A stretch of 64,000 bases of DNA. Origin: Cristatella mucedo (Eukaryota > Bryozoa > Phylactolaemata > Cristatellidae). The stretch lies in NCBI GenBank assembly GCA_009760855.2, contig WPIO01000005.1:13010001-13074000 (forward strand), given 5' to 3'. A program made the position numbers and the translations under genes. Within the stretch, counting starts at the first letter, position 1. Every line of letters starts with the position of its first letter. Under the pieces are notes generated by a model, which saw nothing but the letters and a program-made list of their open reading frames with translations, ran no database searches and had not been told where the DNA came from. Positions 46,623 through 58,724 of the stretch are shown here, piece by piece.

Positions 46623-49600
46623 ATGGAACCGGGCGAAGCGGCGGCGCAGTCCATACCAGCGCTAATAAACATCTCCGCGCTCGCCGCGTCGTTGAGAGAG
46701 CTCGCCCTCGAAGGCGAGCGGAGGGCGCACTGCCTCGACGAGCTCGCTCGGCGAGCGCGCGACGAGCTGTGCGCCATCGAGGCTCTGTCGGCCCGCGTGA
46801 ATAGCGTCGCACGCCAGACGGCCAAGACTGCGCGAGCGCTGCACGGCGCCCGGCGAGCGTCGCCCGACGCTCGAATCGACCGACCGGACGCTCTCGCCGT
46901 CCGGCGCGGCGACGCAGCGCCGGACGCGACCGCCGCCGCCGCCGCCGCCGACCTCAGCCGAATTGATTCGAAATCGAAAGCGACGGGTCAGCCAAAAGCC
47001 GGACTAGCGTATTTCGTCCAGCTGCCGAAAGGTTCGGTCAACGACATTGTGAGTCGATTCGAAAGGCGAGACGGCCGATCGCGAGCCTCATCGCCGTCCA
47101 AGCGGTCGTCGTCGACGCCGCCGCTCCGCGTCGGCTCAGCTCAGCCGCACGGCGCTCGCCAGCGCCTGACGGAGGCTGTGAATCGATTCGAGAGGCAAGC
47201 GGAGGACTACGCCCTGCTCGTGGACGCCATTAAATGCAAGGCGGCGGGATCGGCGCGTCGCAGCAGGTCTCCCCGTGGGGCACGCTGTGACGATTCGCCT
47301 GCTGCTAGCTGCCAGACAGGAAACGACGGCGGTGGCGCGGCAGCGGCCGAGTCGGACGCCGTTAGATCCGAGCAGACCCGAGCCTCGCTAGGCTATCCGG
47401 TCTGCTCGCCGGCACGCTCCGAGAGCAAGGTAAGCGACCTTTAGCTCTCTCTAGCCGCCCTTTTCGTCTTGTGCTCACCCTATGCAGAGAATGGGTTCGA
47501 TGCCGGCGGGACATTTTCGCAAAGTCTGAAAAAACAAGGTCGCTGCCGAGTTTTCCTAGAAAGAGTTGAAATTCAACCTTTTCGCTGTTAGGCTTCATTT
47601 TGAAATATCGCCGAGTTCAAAAACATACGTGGTTTCTGTCCTATCTTGTCCGGGGGTTGAGACGCTCGCTCTTAACAACCAGGGCCGTAGGCTCGAGCCC
47701 TGCGGCACATATGACGCGCCCGGAGATGGAGATTAAGTTCTCTTAGTGTTCTAGAGAAATGAAGTATTTATTTTTATTTTTTTTCAACGTTTGGATATCT
47801 GTCGGAACTTTCTTGAATAATGAACTTGTGGCGCGGTACAAAACGAAAACGAAACGAAACGAGTGCTTGGTTGGGGCAGCCGCTGCGGTTGCTGCGGAAT
47901 ACGTCGGCCAGCAGCCTTTTCAGAGACGCTGAGAGCGCTTCGAAATTAGCGGCACGCCGGCCGGCAGCGGCATAAGGAAGGGGATGAACGGTCGGTCGGC
48001 TGCCGCCGCGCCGGAAGTGAGATCTGCGAGATCGGAGCCCATCGACCGACTGACCTCCAGCTTCCGCTCGTGGATATGCAGGCGACAGGCGGCGGAGCCT
48101 GTGTGCTTGTGCGGGAGGGGGCCCCACGAATAACTGCAATTATCATTATTATTACAGCCGCTATTTTGACAAAATACTTCGCGAAGCTGCGGTCATTTTA
48201 CTTCTAGTTATAGATTGCAATGTGCCAGGTTTACCCACCAAATTTCATGCGATCGCGCTCGTGCGTTCCCTCGCCACGGCCTCCGCGGATGGCCGAACCC
48301 CAATGGCAGCTCGAAACATTAGAACTGCAATAAAGCTACCATTTCCGCAGCCGGCATAGCTCAGTCGGCGGCGACTCCGCAAAGCGAGCCGCCGAAGCGC
48401 AGGTCGGTCCGAAATCGCAATTCGCTATGCGCCACCGGTACCGGGCTCGGCCGAGCGGTGGCGCGGCCCGCCACCGCCGCAGGCTTTTCGTTCCCCAGCG
48501 CCAGCCACTGGAGCTCGAGCGGCTAACGCCGCCGCCGTAGCGTCTGCCGACGGGTGCCTTCCGTTTGCAGCGGAGCCCCGAGTGCACCGTCTCGGCAGCG
48601 TACTTCGTGCTCGGGAAGGCGCCCAGCGAGCCCAAGGTCAGGCAGCTCAAGTACTTGGACAAGCGTGGCCTTCTCGAGCTCCATCCGGAGAAGGCCGCGC
48701 GCAGCGGCGCCGCCAGCCGGTCGCCTTCACCATTGCTGCGCGGCAGCGGCGTCGAAGTCTTGGAGGTGAGCTGGCCGCCGCCGCAGCAGCGTGGCCGCCG
48801 ACGAATTGAACAGTCGCACGCCGTCGCGAGCGACGCTCACAGCGAGAGCGATCGGGACTGGGTCGCCTCGGCCGGCAGGCGGGCGGGCGGGCGTCGGCTC
48901 CGACTCGGAGCGGAGTGCCGTCGCGCTATCCTCCGACCCAGGCGTGTAAGCGTTCCCCGCGCCTCGTGGTGTCCGACTAGCGACGAGCAGCCAGCCCAGG
49001 CTGAGTTCAAGGCAATTATATCAAAATCATTATTATTAGTAATAATTTAATTCAATTAGCATTATCATCATTATCGTTATCATTATTAAGCACCAGTCTC
49101 GCTTCCGCCCGTAGACGCGTGCTTGCTTGGCGCTGGGCGAGGATGTATTAATCGACTCCTCATCCTCAGAATGAGCATTAGAGGTAGATTCACGCTGAAC
49201 GCCGGCAATATGTGCTCAGTGCCCATCTTTACATTTTTGAATGCACACTTTATGTGCTCTGAGAAACTGGGCGTGGCGTCCTCAAGTGTATCCAGATGCG
49301 CTTAATATTAGAAGGAAAACTCCGTTGTCTGCCCAGTGCAGCTTCTAATGGAGGCAAGATCAGGCACGTCAGGTCTTTGGGCAAGCGTCTTTCTTAACCT
49401 CTGCAAGAAAGTTGTTGTGCGACGGTGTCTCCGGCGGCGGCTGTTCTAGTGAAAGTCTCACGGAAACACAGCGGGCGCTCGTGCGCGGCAAACGAGACTC
49501 TATTACTCCCAACGGGCACACACGGAACCCCAATCAATCGCAGCAAACGACACGAAATATAATCTGCATTAGTGGCCCGACGCTGCGCTGCTTCAATGGC

Positions 49601-50103
49601 TTAACTATTGACCAAACGTGAGGCATGTGCATTAGTGTCAAGCGCTTTGCTAACTACAACAGCAGAAGCCGCAGGCGCACACAACAGTTAACCTCCAGCT
49701 CTTCGGATACGCCCTGCTGCGTAGTGTCCCGGATAACAGGCTGTTCTGCTGGGCCCGGCCAGTTTGCGACACCCCCGACATTCCTATGGAAGGAGTGCAC
49801 GTGATGAGTGCACGCGATTTTGTCCTTCACCTTCACGTCCTTGGTGCACCGAAAACGCTTGCGGTCTTCAACTTGCAGAGCTTACAAAAGGGTAGCGAGC
49901 AGTTGTAGAGTCGGGTCTCATCGATATCGTAGATCCCTGCAGCTCGGAAACCCTGCACTTCTAAAGCCTCTTTGGTGGCCTCAGCTAGCCCCTCCGCCAG
50001 CATGAGCTTGTCACGTGTTTTGAGTTGTCATACCTTAATGACTTTCTGGGTTAAAGTCAGCTTGTACTGCCTACAGATACAAAATGGATTACACGCGCGC
50101 GCG

Positions 50104-50156
<53 letters not shown>

Positions 50157-51347
50157 ATATACATATATATATATATATACAATCAATTTAATAAATCTAT
50201 AATCAATAAAATACGGGCAGATATATATGCACGTATTTTATTGACTATTGCGTCCTCAAGTTTTTGGAACCGCCCTACCTTCGATGACTGGACGGTAGCT
50301 GATGCACCGAGGTTGACATAGTTCTGCTTACAGAGACCACAGTCGGCTCCTTCAGTAAGATGCCCTTGCTATGGTACCGCCGGTGAATCTGGGAGATAGA
50401 TGGGGGGGGGGGCAAGGTGCACGAGCACGCTTCAGCATGCTCAGCTTCTGGGCATGAGCCTGGCAGGCTATGCTGAGTACTTCTCCCCATCAAAGCCTGC
50501 CTCATCGTCGTTGGTGCTGCTGTCCTTGACCTCCTACCCGGGCTCGTAGGTCTGGCTGGCCACAGCTGTCCTGCCTGGATGTGGAGACTTTTCAGCTGGA
50601 TTCTAAGAGATGCCGTTAAATGCTTGATGTCGGCTGATAGTGAAAATAGATGAGCCACAAGCAGGCGATGAAACATATAGCCGGCGGGGCTGCGTTCGCA
50701 AATCTTCGGCTGTCGGGTTTTCTTTCTGTCGCCTTTGCATCTGCCCAAGCCGCTTCTAAGCTGCGAGCGAAGTCATTCACATTTTCTTTAACCTGGGCTA
50801 AAAACAAACTTTTCATGCCAAAACTTGTGGCGTTCAATACGAGCGGTAGCTTGTACGGCTGCTTCGCTTCGCGGCTGCGCGGTCATCTGTCAGCATTCGC
50901 CATCGCACCTGCTGCCCCCCCTTTTTGCAGACAGCTACGAGCGACGCCATTTACGGCGTGCCCACGAAGACATCCAAGACCACAGTGATCAAGGTGACGA
51001 TCGACGCCGTTGAGGAGTCGTCGTCAAAAGCAGTCTTTCCGACGACCGCCGCCGTAAGGGCAGAGGAGGCCACCGCCGACCCGAGGCCAGAGCCCACCGC
51101 CGCCGACCCGAGGCCAGAGCCCACCGCCGCCGACGTGAGGGCAGAGCCCACCGCCGCCGAGGTGAGGGCAGAGCCCACCGCCGCCGAGGTGAGGGCAGAG
51201 CCCACCACCGCCAATCCGAGGGCAGAGCCTGCCACCGCCGACGTGAGAGCAGAGCAGGCCACCGCCGACGTGAGGGCAGAGCTCGCGACCACCGCCACAG
51301 CGGAGCATTTTGCCAACGGTCAGGCCTTGGGATGCTGCGCCTCATAG
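46623..51347 (+). CDS. basic Ala/Arg-rich protein with helical N-terminus and nine-residue C-terminal repeats
   Basis: Proposed exons are 46623-47429 (ATG in a good context, donor AAG|GTAAGC), 48571-48765 (acceptor ccgtttgcag, donor GAG|GTGAGC) and 50931-51347 (acceptor ctttttgcag, TAG). All junctions are phase 0, giving about 472 residues; another exon between is possible. Residues 10-75 are predicted helical (ISALAASLRELALEGERRA, then ALSARVNSVARQTAKTA). Two related blocks, VSRFERR and VNRFERQ, lie about 50 residues apart. Exon 2 has a compact basic block (KVRQLKYLDKRGLLELHPEK). The last exon has about eight units of E-P-T-A-A-x-V-R-A. The N-terminal helix faintly resembles the WAVE-homology region of SCAR/WAVE and NHS proteins, but no family assignment is secure. 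Confidence 0.62.
47650..47775 (+). mobile_element. SINE A copy in intron 1
   Basis: The B-box gggccgtaggctcgagccctgcggca is followed by atgacgcgcccggagatggagattaagttctctta and a T-rich tail. The A-box half is degenerate. Confidence 0.8.
50092..50185 (+). repeat. compound (CG)n-(CA)n-(TA)n microsatellite
   Basis: Alternating purine-pyrimidine DNA: cgcgcgcgc, about 23 CA units, then several TA units to about 50180. It lies in the large intron before the last exon of the 46.6-51.3 kb gene. Confidence 0.92.
50616..50786 (-). CDS. possible opposite-strand terminal exon with membrane anchor
   Basis: A minus-strand frame begins after a good acceptor (gtttgtttttagcccag) and reads VKENVNDFARSLEAAWADAK, a basic stretch, then a hydrophobic end (AICFIACLWLIYFHY) and stop. 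It could be a tail-anchored protein end, but its length is within chance and no partner exon was found. Confidence 0.25.
   Translation of the reverse strand, partial: ENVNDFARSLEAAWADAKATERKPDSRRFANAAPPAICFIACLWLIYFHYQPTSSI
51060..51300 (+). repeat. 27-bp coding minisatellite, about eight units
   Basis: In-frame 27-bp units (core gcccaccgccgccgaggtga) encode the nine-residue repeats of the preceding gene. The unit length is a multiple of three, so copy number can change without a frameshift. The array is also open on the complementary strand in more than one frame. Confidence 0.92.
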
Positions 51348-53497
51348 CGGACACGCCCGCCGTCGGCACTCTCGTCTCATCCTCCCGCTTAGCCAGTCTT
51401 ATCCGCCTGCCTGGGTGTCGCGACGACCGAGGCGTGGCCGCCGGGCGGCGCGATGAGCGACTAGCGCAAGCGTCCGCAGCTCGCCCACGCCTCGTCTCCC
51501 GCCGCCGCTCACGCAGCAGCGCTCGCTTGCAACCGGATACGACGAGGTCGCGCACGCGCCAGCTGCTTTTGCTCTATAAAGAACAGAGGCCGGAGTCGTC
51601 GTTTCTCGCCAGCCTGCGGGGCTCGGCGGGCTCGGCGGTGCGGCCTTGAGTAAGCGGAGCCGGCAGCCGCAGCAGCTCGGTACGAAGGGTCACTGCTGAT
51701 CCCCGGGGTTTCGGATTGCAACACTCGCACGTTCTCTCTTTTTTTTCGCGCTCGGTCGGAGCATTTTCGGCGGCCGCTTTCGCACGTCGCGATCGTGCGC
51801 AGGGCGCTGGACGATCGAGGGCGGGGCGGGGGAGGGGGCGGAGGCTCCGCTCAGTTATGGATTCGAAGTTCTCTCCCGTGGCTGGAGGCATTGTGCGGCA
51901 TTTCGATTAGCGCGACGATGCCGGCGTTCGATCTGACGCCGACTGACCGACGTCGGACACCAGCGTCATTCTGCGGTCTAACCGAGCGAGTTCCCTGCCG
52001 GCGCTCGGCATCCGATGCAAATAACGACCTCGCGTAGCTAGGTCGCGTGGCTAGCAGCGGCTGGCCTCGAGCTTCGACCGCCGCGCCGCCAGACTGCCGC
52101 TCGTGCGGCCTCGATTTTGAGCACGCTCTAGCTCCGTTTGGCGGCCGCGAACGATTGAATACTGCTTGGAAAAGTATGCAGCGTACGAAAGTGTAGGACA
52201 TGGCGTGGCGTGGTCTAATTTGACGGCGAGCAGGCTCGCAGTATGGACGCGGTTCGCGACCGTTCGGAAAACGATGCGAACATTACATAACCAAAATGCA
52301 AAGCGGAGAATGTATATTCCGAAGGCCAAAAATATTAGCAAGCGAGAGTGCCTCTAGGGCAGCATCCGTCCACGCACGAAGGCGCGCTGCAGTCCAATCG
52401 CTAAAGTTTTGCTGCCCCATGTCCAGTTTCGTCGGATGGCAGCACTTGACGAAACGCGTTGCCACTTTCGACTTCGCTGGCTCGACTGCCCTCGTCGCGA
52501 GTCTCGTGGCTCACGACGAGTAAGACTCCGCCGCGAAACGTCTCTATATAGGACTAATGAAAACGAGCTTGACTCCGCGATGCGTAGCTGTAAGGTATGC
52601 GAGCTAACTAAGGCTCAAGCGCTCACGGAGAGCACTGAATGCTTCGAGGAAACGCACTCAAATGCTAATGCACAGACGAGCATTGCCTCCTAGTGAGCCA
52701 GACTTTGGGCCTAGCCCCCCTAACGTAACGCCGTCTCACGCTAAACTGAGATTTCTAACGTTTCTCTAGAAAAATGGGAAACAAAAGCTCAGACGCAAAA
52801 AAAGAGATCAAATCGACATCTGCGTATTTCTAAATGAACCCGCGTCTTTTATTCTCTTTTACGTAAATCATTTTCTCTCATCAAAACCAAGGGCTCGTCG
52901 CCTCGCTATTGCAGACGGCGAGCGCGAAAATCTTGGAGAAATAAGCCTGGATACATTAGTGGGTAAAGCAAGACTGTTGCTCTACGAATTAAAAAGCTGC
53001 GCCGCTAGAGATCGTGGAAGACCAAATGAGGTTAGTTAGTGGAGAGGAATGCAACGCGATCAGAGGTGGCGCGCCGCGATGAGTTCGTACAGCAGTCCCG
53101 TCGAGAGGAATAGCACTTCTACTACTACAATTGTCGAGTCACTATGGAATTAGGAGCGTAAAATTGCCACGAAATACGGAGCTGCGATACATTTTCTCAG
53201 AGGAACGCGAACTTAAGCGCGTCGAACAATTTGCCATGTCAGCTGGTTTTTTGGCACTGCATATCCCGAGCGCCGAATTTTAATGAATAAGCAGTGCGAA
53301 ACTTTTAAATGCGACCGCGAAGCGCGACGTTGGACTGCAAGTCGACGACGGCAGGCATGACAGCACCATAAAGCTAGCGCTGCTGCGGAGAGCCGAGTGA
53401 CCTTTGCAAAAACGGCCTCCACTCGTGGATTAGGCTAGCTAGGCAACGACGCTGCCTCACTCAGGAGCCGGGCGGAAATGAGGTAGCTGTCGGCCAT
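51348..53497. other. GC-rich promoter-like region; no accepted gene
   Basis: A TATA-like element (tataaa, 51575-51580) and GC boxes (gggcggggcggggg near 51821) lie between 51.5 and 51.9 kb, followed by a short frame MDSKFSPVAGG. This looks like a promoter, but I could not trace a gene from it. From 52.0 to 53.5 kb nothing was recognised. Confidence 0.35.
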
Positions 53498-54089
53498 TCA
53501 GAGGAAGTTCGCCGTGCAATGCAAGCCCCACCAGCTGCCGAAGTCGGTCGCAGCCGATGTGTGTGGCAGAGAGTTCGCTTCTAGCGCCGGACATGCTCTA
53601 GATATCCCGTGCCGAAGAACACGAGGGCGGACGAGAAGTTGGTTCGCTCTGTACGGCCAAAGATTGACCTCGTTCAGCCTCGGCTGAGGAGCAGCAGCAA
53701 GCAGCCGTAGCCGAGTTGCAGGTGCACGCGTCTCAAGCCTGGCGGTAGCCGGCGGCAAACGCCTTAGTGGCAGGAGCTGGATATGGGGCTGGAGCGCCCT
53801 ACGTGCGCGGTGCGTGCGAGTCGCCGCACAGTCAGTACAGTAGCCGCCCAGATAGTTGTCGAGCTCTGCACCGTAGCTTGCTCGAAGCAGGGATGTAAGC
53901 GGCTGGTGAGCGGCCTCAGCAGTAAGCTGTCGGTCGCGCATTAAATATGCACTCGACCTCAAACGTATCGGTGCCTCCTGGTTTTTACAATGATAAATAG
54001 GCATTCGACAATAGAACGTTAAAGCGAAGGGCAAAGAACGAATTCGCCCAATTAGCATAATGTCTTTCGCGATGGTGTTTTCGCAACGC

Positions 54090-54210
54090 AGTGTGTGTAT
54101 GTGCGTGTGTGTGTGTGCGCGCGTGTGTGTGTGCATGTGCGTGTGCGTGTGCGTGTGTGTGCGCGCGCGCGTGTGTGTGCGTGTGTAGGTGTGTGTGCGT
54201 GAGTGTGTGA
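54090..54210 (+). repeat. (GT/GC)n alternating tract
   Basis: About 120 nt of alternating purine-pyrimidine with gtgtgtgt and gcgcgcgc blocks. The first 48 or so nt form the start of a long minus-strand frame (54136-53498), which I attribute to this low complexity. Confidence 0.92.
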
Positions 54211-54396
54211 CAGAAAAGAAGCGCTAGAACGCGTATTCGACCCTTAAAAGTCGCTGGAAAAGGAGGATTTCCCCGTTTTACAGCACCTTTAAAATTACAA
54301 CGACGGCATTGTTCGTTTTTGAAGGTACTTAGACACGTTCAGTAGTATGAGGACAGCTGCGAACCGGCGGCTATGCACATTTCCCACATTTCCTAG

Positions 54397-54600
54397 TTGC
54401 CTTCCTTTACGCGGGAATCAATTCTTGGGCTTTGCACCAAACGGGACCAACGTTGCAATCGCTATGCAACTGCGAAGTGGTGGGACTTTGGTGAGGTACA
54501 AGCCGAAGAAGATGGCTACGATCGGTATAAAGCCAAGCGCAAAGAGACGGATCCACCCACACGTCACCACAGCCACAAGGGCATGCCGAGGATACAGTAG
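54397..54600 (+). CDS. possible terminal exon, charged protein
   Basis: The frame ends with FGEVQAEEDGYDRYKAKRKE and a Pro/His-rich tail before TAG at 54598-54600. It is preceded near 54390 by a possible acceptor (acatttcctag). The complement of this stretch is hydrophobic, so the coding strand is ambiguous. No family was recognised. Confidence 0.22.
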   Translation: MPSFTRESILGLCTKRDQRCNRYATAKWWDFGEVQAEEDGYDRYKAKRKETDPPTRHHSHKGMPRIQ

Positions 54601-55152
54601 AAGCTGAGAGCAGCAGATAGCTGTGCGTGCATCTTGGCTGTGCCGCATGCGAATGCGAAGACGAGTTCGCTCCATCGTAATTAGAGCGAAGAGCGATTTG
54701 CTAGTGGTGCGTCCGGAGCGTGTTCGAGGGGCGACGGTGAATGGGGGTGCAGCGACGAAGCAGATGAAGCCCCCACATGACAGCTGCATGATGAAGTGTA
54801 TTTCCACAGACGCCGGACCAGCGCTCAGCGGTCAGGTGTGGTTGCTGTACGACTTGAGATGGCCGAGCCTTAATATGGATAGCTGTGCAGCTTATACGGC
54901 TTCGTTTGTTCGTACAGCCATGTCAGATATACTATTGGGCACAGTGCGCATAGCAAGCTATTTAACATTGTCGCCAGCGCGTGTTCAAATTTGAATTAAA
55001 TAAACACATTTTTAGTCACCTTTTCCATTTAGAATTTCTTCCTATTCCCTAAATGCTAAACCCCAAGACCTAAGTCTAAACCCTAAAACTCAAACCTAAA
55101 AAAGTACAAAATCTAACTAGTAAACAATTAACCCCCAAAATACTGCCGCTAT

Positions 55153-57088
55153 AATAATAATAATAATACATTTGAGAAAGCGCCCTCGTAGAACTCAATC
55201 TATTTTCAGGCACTTTACATCTGCTGCAAAAGACGTGTGCCCTAGAGTAGGCGTGTAGGCGGATCCACTGACGTTTGATATATCGAGCTGGGCGGCGCCC
55301 TGCCCCGGAAAGGCAAAGCCTGGGGTCAGAGGCCCGAGGACCCGAACTTTGGACGGCGTGCTCGCTTTCTTTCGGCGGTAGCTCTCGACTGGGTAGACAT
55401 CGACCCCGACTATCCAAGCAGTTATTCGGCTAGCCGGATCTTTGACTGCGTAGGCAGATACTCTTGCGACGGAGTCGGTGCAACGGCGGGACTGCAGAAG
55501 CCGACTGAGCAACTGACACGTTCGTTCGTGCTTTCGGCGTCACCTCGCGCCCCTATAGTTTGCTTGGTGTCGGATCCTCCCTGTAGACTTGTCTAGTTCC
55601 CCCTTTTGATAGCGCATGCGTGTGTATTATATAACGTGTTGTGTACCCGGTCGATCACCCGGAGGCCCGCGTAACGACCAAGAACGGGCATAGAAAGTAG
55701 GGGGCGAATAGGCTGGCACCCGTGAACCCAGCTACAGAAGCACGATCAAATGGATAGTGGTAGCATGCTCAATAAACAACAAGAATAACATGGTTAAGGT
55801 AGATATGCACAGGGTCGGCATGCAAGTTTGGTTAGTAGCAGCATGCAGCAGTGTCAGCACGCACGAGCACACAAAAGACGAATCACAGGGACCCGCTAAA
55901 GGCTGTGATAAATACATGCGTTTTTAGTTTCTTTTTAAATGTGGTCAAGTCAGGAGATGTCGTGACGCAAGTCGGAAGTGAGTTCCATGCCTTGGGAGCA
56001 TACTAACTAAAGGCACGATCTCCAAAGGATTTGAGGTTTGTATGACGCATAGATAAACAATTAGATTCCGAAATGCGGTTGGTACGATGTTCAGCCTGGT
56101 GGGGGAGTAGATCTGATAGATGGGCTGGAGCCAAAGAATGAAGGGACCTAAAAGTAAGCGACAGAACCTTGAAGTCAATCCGTTGCTCGACTGCGAACCA
56201 GTGCAGGTGGACAAGAAGTAGTGAGATATGACAATTGAGACGCTCATGCCAGACCAACCTAGCTGCAGAGTTTTGCACCAGCTGTAAGCGTCTGAGTGCA
56301 CAGTCTGGTAGAACAGCAAGCAGTGGTTTACATAATTCAAGACGGGATGTCACAAATGCACGGACCAATTTAGACATGGTATCCTTATCTAAACAAGTCC
56401 GAATTATAATAACGTTATGCAGCTGAAAGTAGGCAGACTTGATTGTGGAGCTGATGTTGTCGTCTAACAAAAGGTCGCTATGGAACATGACACCTAGATT
56501 TCGTGCAGATTCAACATCAGATATGCTAGCAGAGCCGATTTTGAGCGTTAACCACTCCAATTTCTGAATCACACTTGGCTTACCCGTAACTAATAAGTTG
56601 GTTTTATCATCATTTAATTTAAGAAAATTTGCGGCCATCCATATGGGATGTAATCAATACAGGCAGCAAGGGAATTGAGAGAATTCGACGTGCTTGAGGG
56701 CTGGGACTGATCAAGGCAGAGGTATATCTGAGTGTCGTCTGCATAGAAGTGAAAGCCTAGTTTGTGCTTGGCAGTCACATCGGCAAGAAGGAGAGTATGA
56801 ACCCTGAAAATAACAGGACCGAGCACAGAGCCCTGACGCACCCCATATTTCAGAGGTTCCTTGGATGATCTTTGTCCATTCTCTTCAATCCTCTGGAGTC
56901 TCCCGCTGAGATAGGACTTGCAATGCAGTGCCTGTGATGCCCAGGCGAGATGAGAGACGCTCAAGAAGAACTAGGTGATCGATAGTATCAAAAGCTGCCG
57001 AAAGATCGAGCAAAACAAGCAGAGATACTCTACCATTATCTGCATTCCTAAGTAGGTCGTTGTACACCCAAAGCAATGCCGACTCCAT
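55153..57088 (-). mobile_element. LINE A copy, split by an LTR-like insert
   Basis: The hairpin and (ATT)n tail are at 55153-55239; the rest of the element resumes at 55738. The reverse transcriptase contains LDLSAAFDTIDH near 57005-57040 and FHFYADDTQIYLC near 56720-56760, with frameshifts between. The 5' end stops near 57088. Confidence 0.9.
55240..55737 (-). mobile_element. LTR-like insertion (possible solo LTR)
   Basis: About 500 bp separate two LINE A parts that are contiguous elsewhere. The insert can be read as TG...CA (minus strand: tgtagctggg to gggcaca). It has a TATA-like ttatataata about 115 nt from that start. Flanks gacg and gaag could be an imperfect four-base duplication. The strand is inferred from the TATA position. 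No internal retrovirus-like genes are present. Confidence 0.5.
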
Positions 57089-57124
57089 TAAATAATAAAC
57101 CCAAAATCCTAAACCTTGAGCTAA

Positions 57125-57208
57125 ACAATAACAGCAAATGTGAAGTGCCTTGAAAGAAATTGAGTTCTCCGAGGGCGTTATACCAAATGCATTATTATTA
57201 TTATTATT
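57125..57208 (+). mobile_element. LINE A 3' tail
   Basis: Only cagcaaatgtgaagtgcc, the hairpin region and (ATT)n are present. Confidence 0.85.
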
Positions 57209-57382
57209 CTTACGACTAAAAGCGTGTTTACTTATTAACGTCAGTATAAACACACGCTGGCGACCACGCTGAACAGATCTGCTATGAGCACTGAGCCCAT
57301 AGCAGATCTGGCACTGCCTGTACGGACAAGCGACGCCGTATTACGCTGAGCTGAATGGTGCTCGCAGGCGTCGGGTCGGCAT

Positions 57383-57594
57383 CTACAGTAGGAGAGAAGA
57401 AAGGATGCCCGCGCCCCCAAAGGCCGGCTGGCGGGCAGAGAGATCGGCGCGGATGGCGTTTAGGGTCACGTGACCCCCGAAGTCATGCAAAAAGCCAGCC
57501 CGAGCTAGCAGCTCGCTCAGAGCGGCCGCTCGTCGGTAGGCGTGGCGAGGCAGCGGAACTCTGCTCCGACGTCCTGGGAAGTGGAATGCCAGCT
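57383..57594 (-). CDS. possible terminal exon, unknown protein
   Basis: An acceptor (cattccacttcccag) on the minus strand is followed by a 70-codon frame to TAG. The frame includes AAALSELLARAGFLHDFGG and ends GAGILSSLLL. The DNA is GC-rich, where such frames are common, and no upstream exon was identified. Confidence 0.28.
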
Positions 57595-58166
57595 TGGGCT
57601 GTTCGGGTGAGTCACATCTCCGGCGCCCACACTTGTTTGAACTTGGTAAACTTGTTGGGACGGTGCTGAAAGATCGGTTGCTAATTAGGTACATCGTAGC
57701 CTGAGGCACTCGTTTCAAGGTCAGTCAGTGTTTTTAAAGACTAGCATAGCGCCAAGATGGATAGAAATCGCCGGTGTACCACAGTTGAGACACATAGTCG
57801 AGATCTTAAAGTGTAGCTCGCTAGCAGGAATGTAATAGTCGGCTGAGTAGCTCTCGCAAAACGCTAAAACGCTATAACAGACTCGGAGAGCCGTAGCTAC
57901 CAGCTTGTGCCGACGTCTTACTATCTTACGTACTAGAAAATGTGTGAAATTGCAATGGCATAATGTTCAAATATAGCTGTTGACCTCTTTGAGAAATGAG
58001 ACTTTCCTAAGCTCTCACTGCTTCAGCTATGGTGAACAAGACCTTTCTTTTTTTATTGGCTCATCATCGGAGTTCGCAGCCTGTCCATTCGACATCTTTT
58101 GCTTTTCAACAATGCTCTGTCGGATGAACCCTCCAAATTTCTCCCGGAGAATAGGCAAATTTGGTC

Positions 58167-58247
58167 TAATAATAATAATAAGAATGCACTTGATAAAGCG
58201 CCCTCGGAGAACTCAATCTTTTTCTAGGCGCTTTACATTTGCTGGTA
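58167..58247 (-). mobile_element. LINE A 3' tail
   Basis: (ATT)n complement, then cacttgataaagcgccctcgg, the hairpin loop and gcgctttacatttgctgg. Confidence 0.87.
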
Positions 58248-58724
58248 GACTGCACCACTTGAATGATTACGCCGCGTCTATCAGCAGTACTGTACTTTCT
58301 TTCTATTTTTGTGCACGTAACGGTACTGCTGCCTCAGTATATCTATATCTGTATATCTACCGAATGCTGCAAAAGTCGTCTACAAAAGATATGGGAATGG
58401 CATTGCCTAAATGCTGCCTATGTACGCCGTTAAAAACTCGTCAACCTTAGCAACCAAGGTCGTAGCCGAACGGAGTTGGCTGACAAGCAATGGCTCGAAA
58501 AAACACAGCACCGTATTCACGAAATTGAAATCTCCATGACACAATTGTAACAGAAGCCACGTAGACACCATAACGCACAAAAAAGAGCTTAAAAATGACA
58601 AAAGCTTTAAGAAGATCTTCAAAATGCAGAAAGAATGAGAAAGGAAAGAGGTCTTCTCCATCACCGTCACACATCTGCATGCGACATAGAGTGCGGTTAT
58701 CTCACGGAACATTGCCAAAGCACA

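Noticed and set aside
48346..48425. tRNA-like start gccggcatagctcagtcgg
   Set aside because: Good A-box, but no matching B-box, acceptor complement or anticodon arm. At best a tRNA fragment.
53498..54136. 212-codon minus-strand frame
   Set aside because: Starts inside the GT microsatellite and has no recognisable domain or splice support. Length is within chance for this window.
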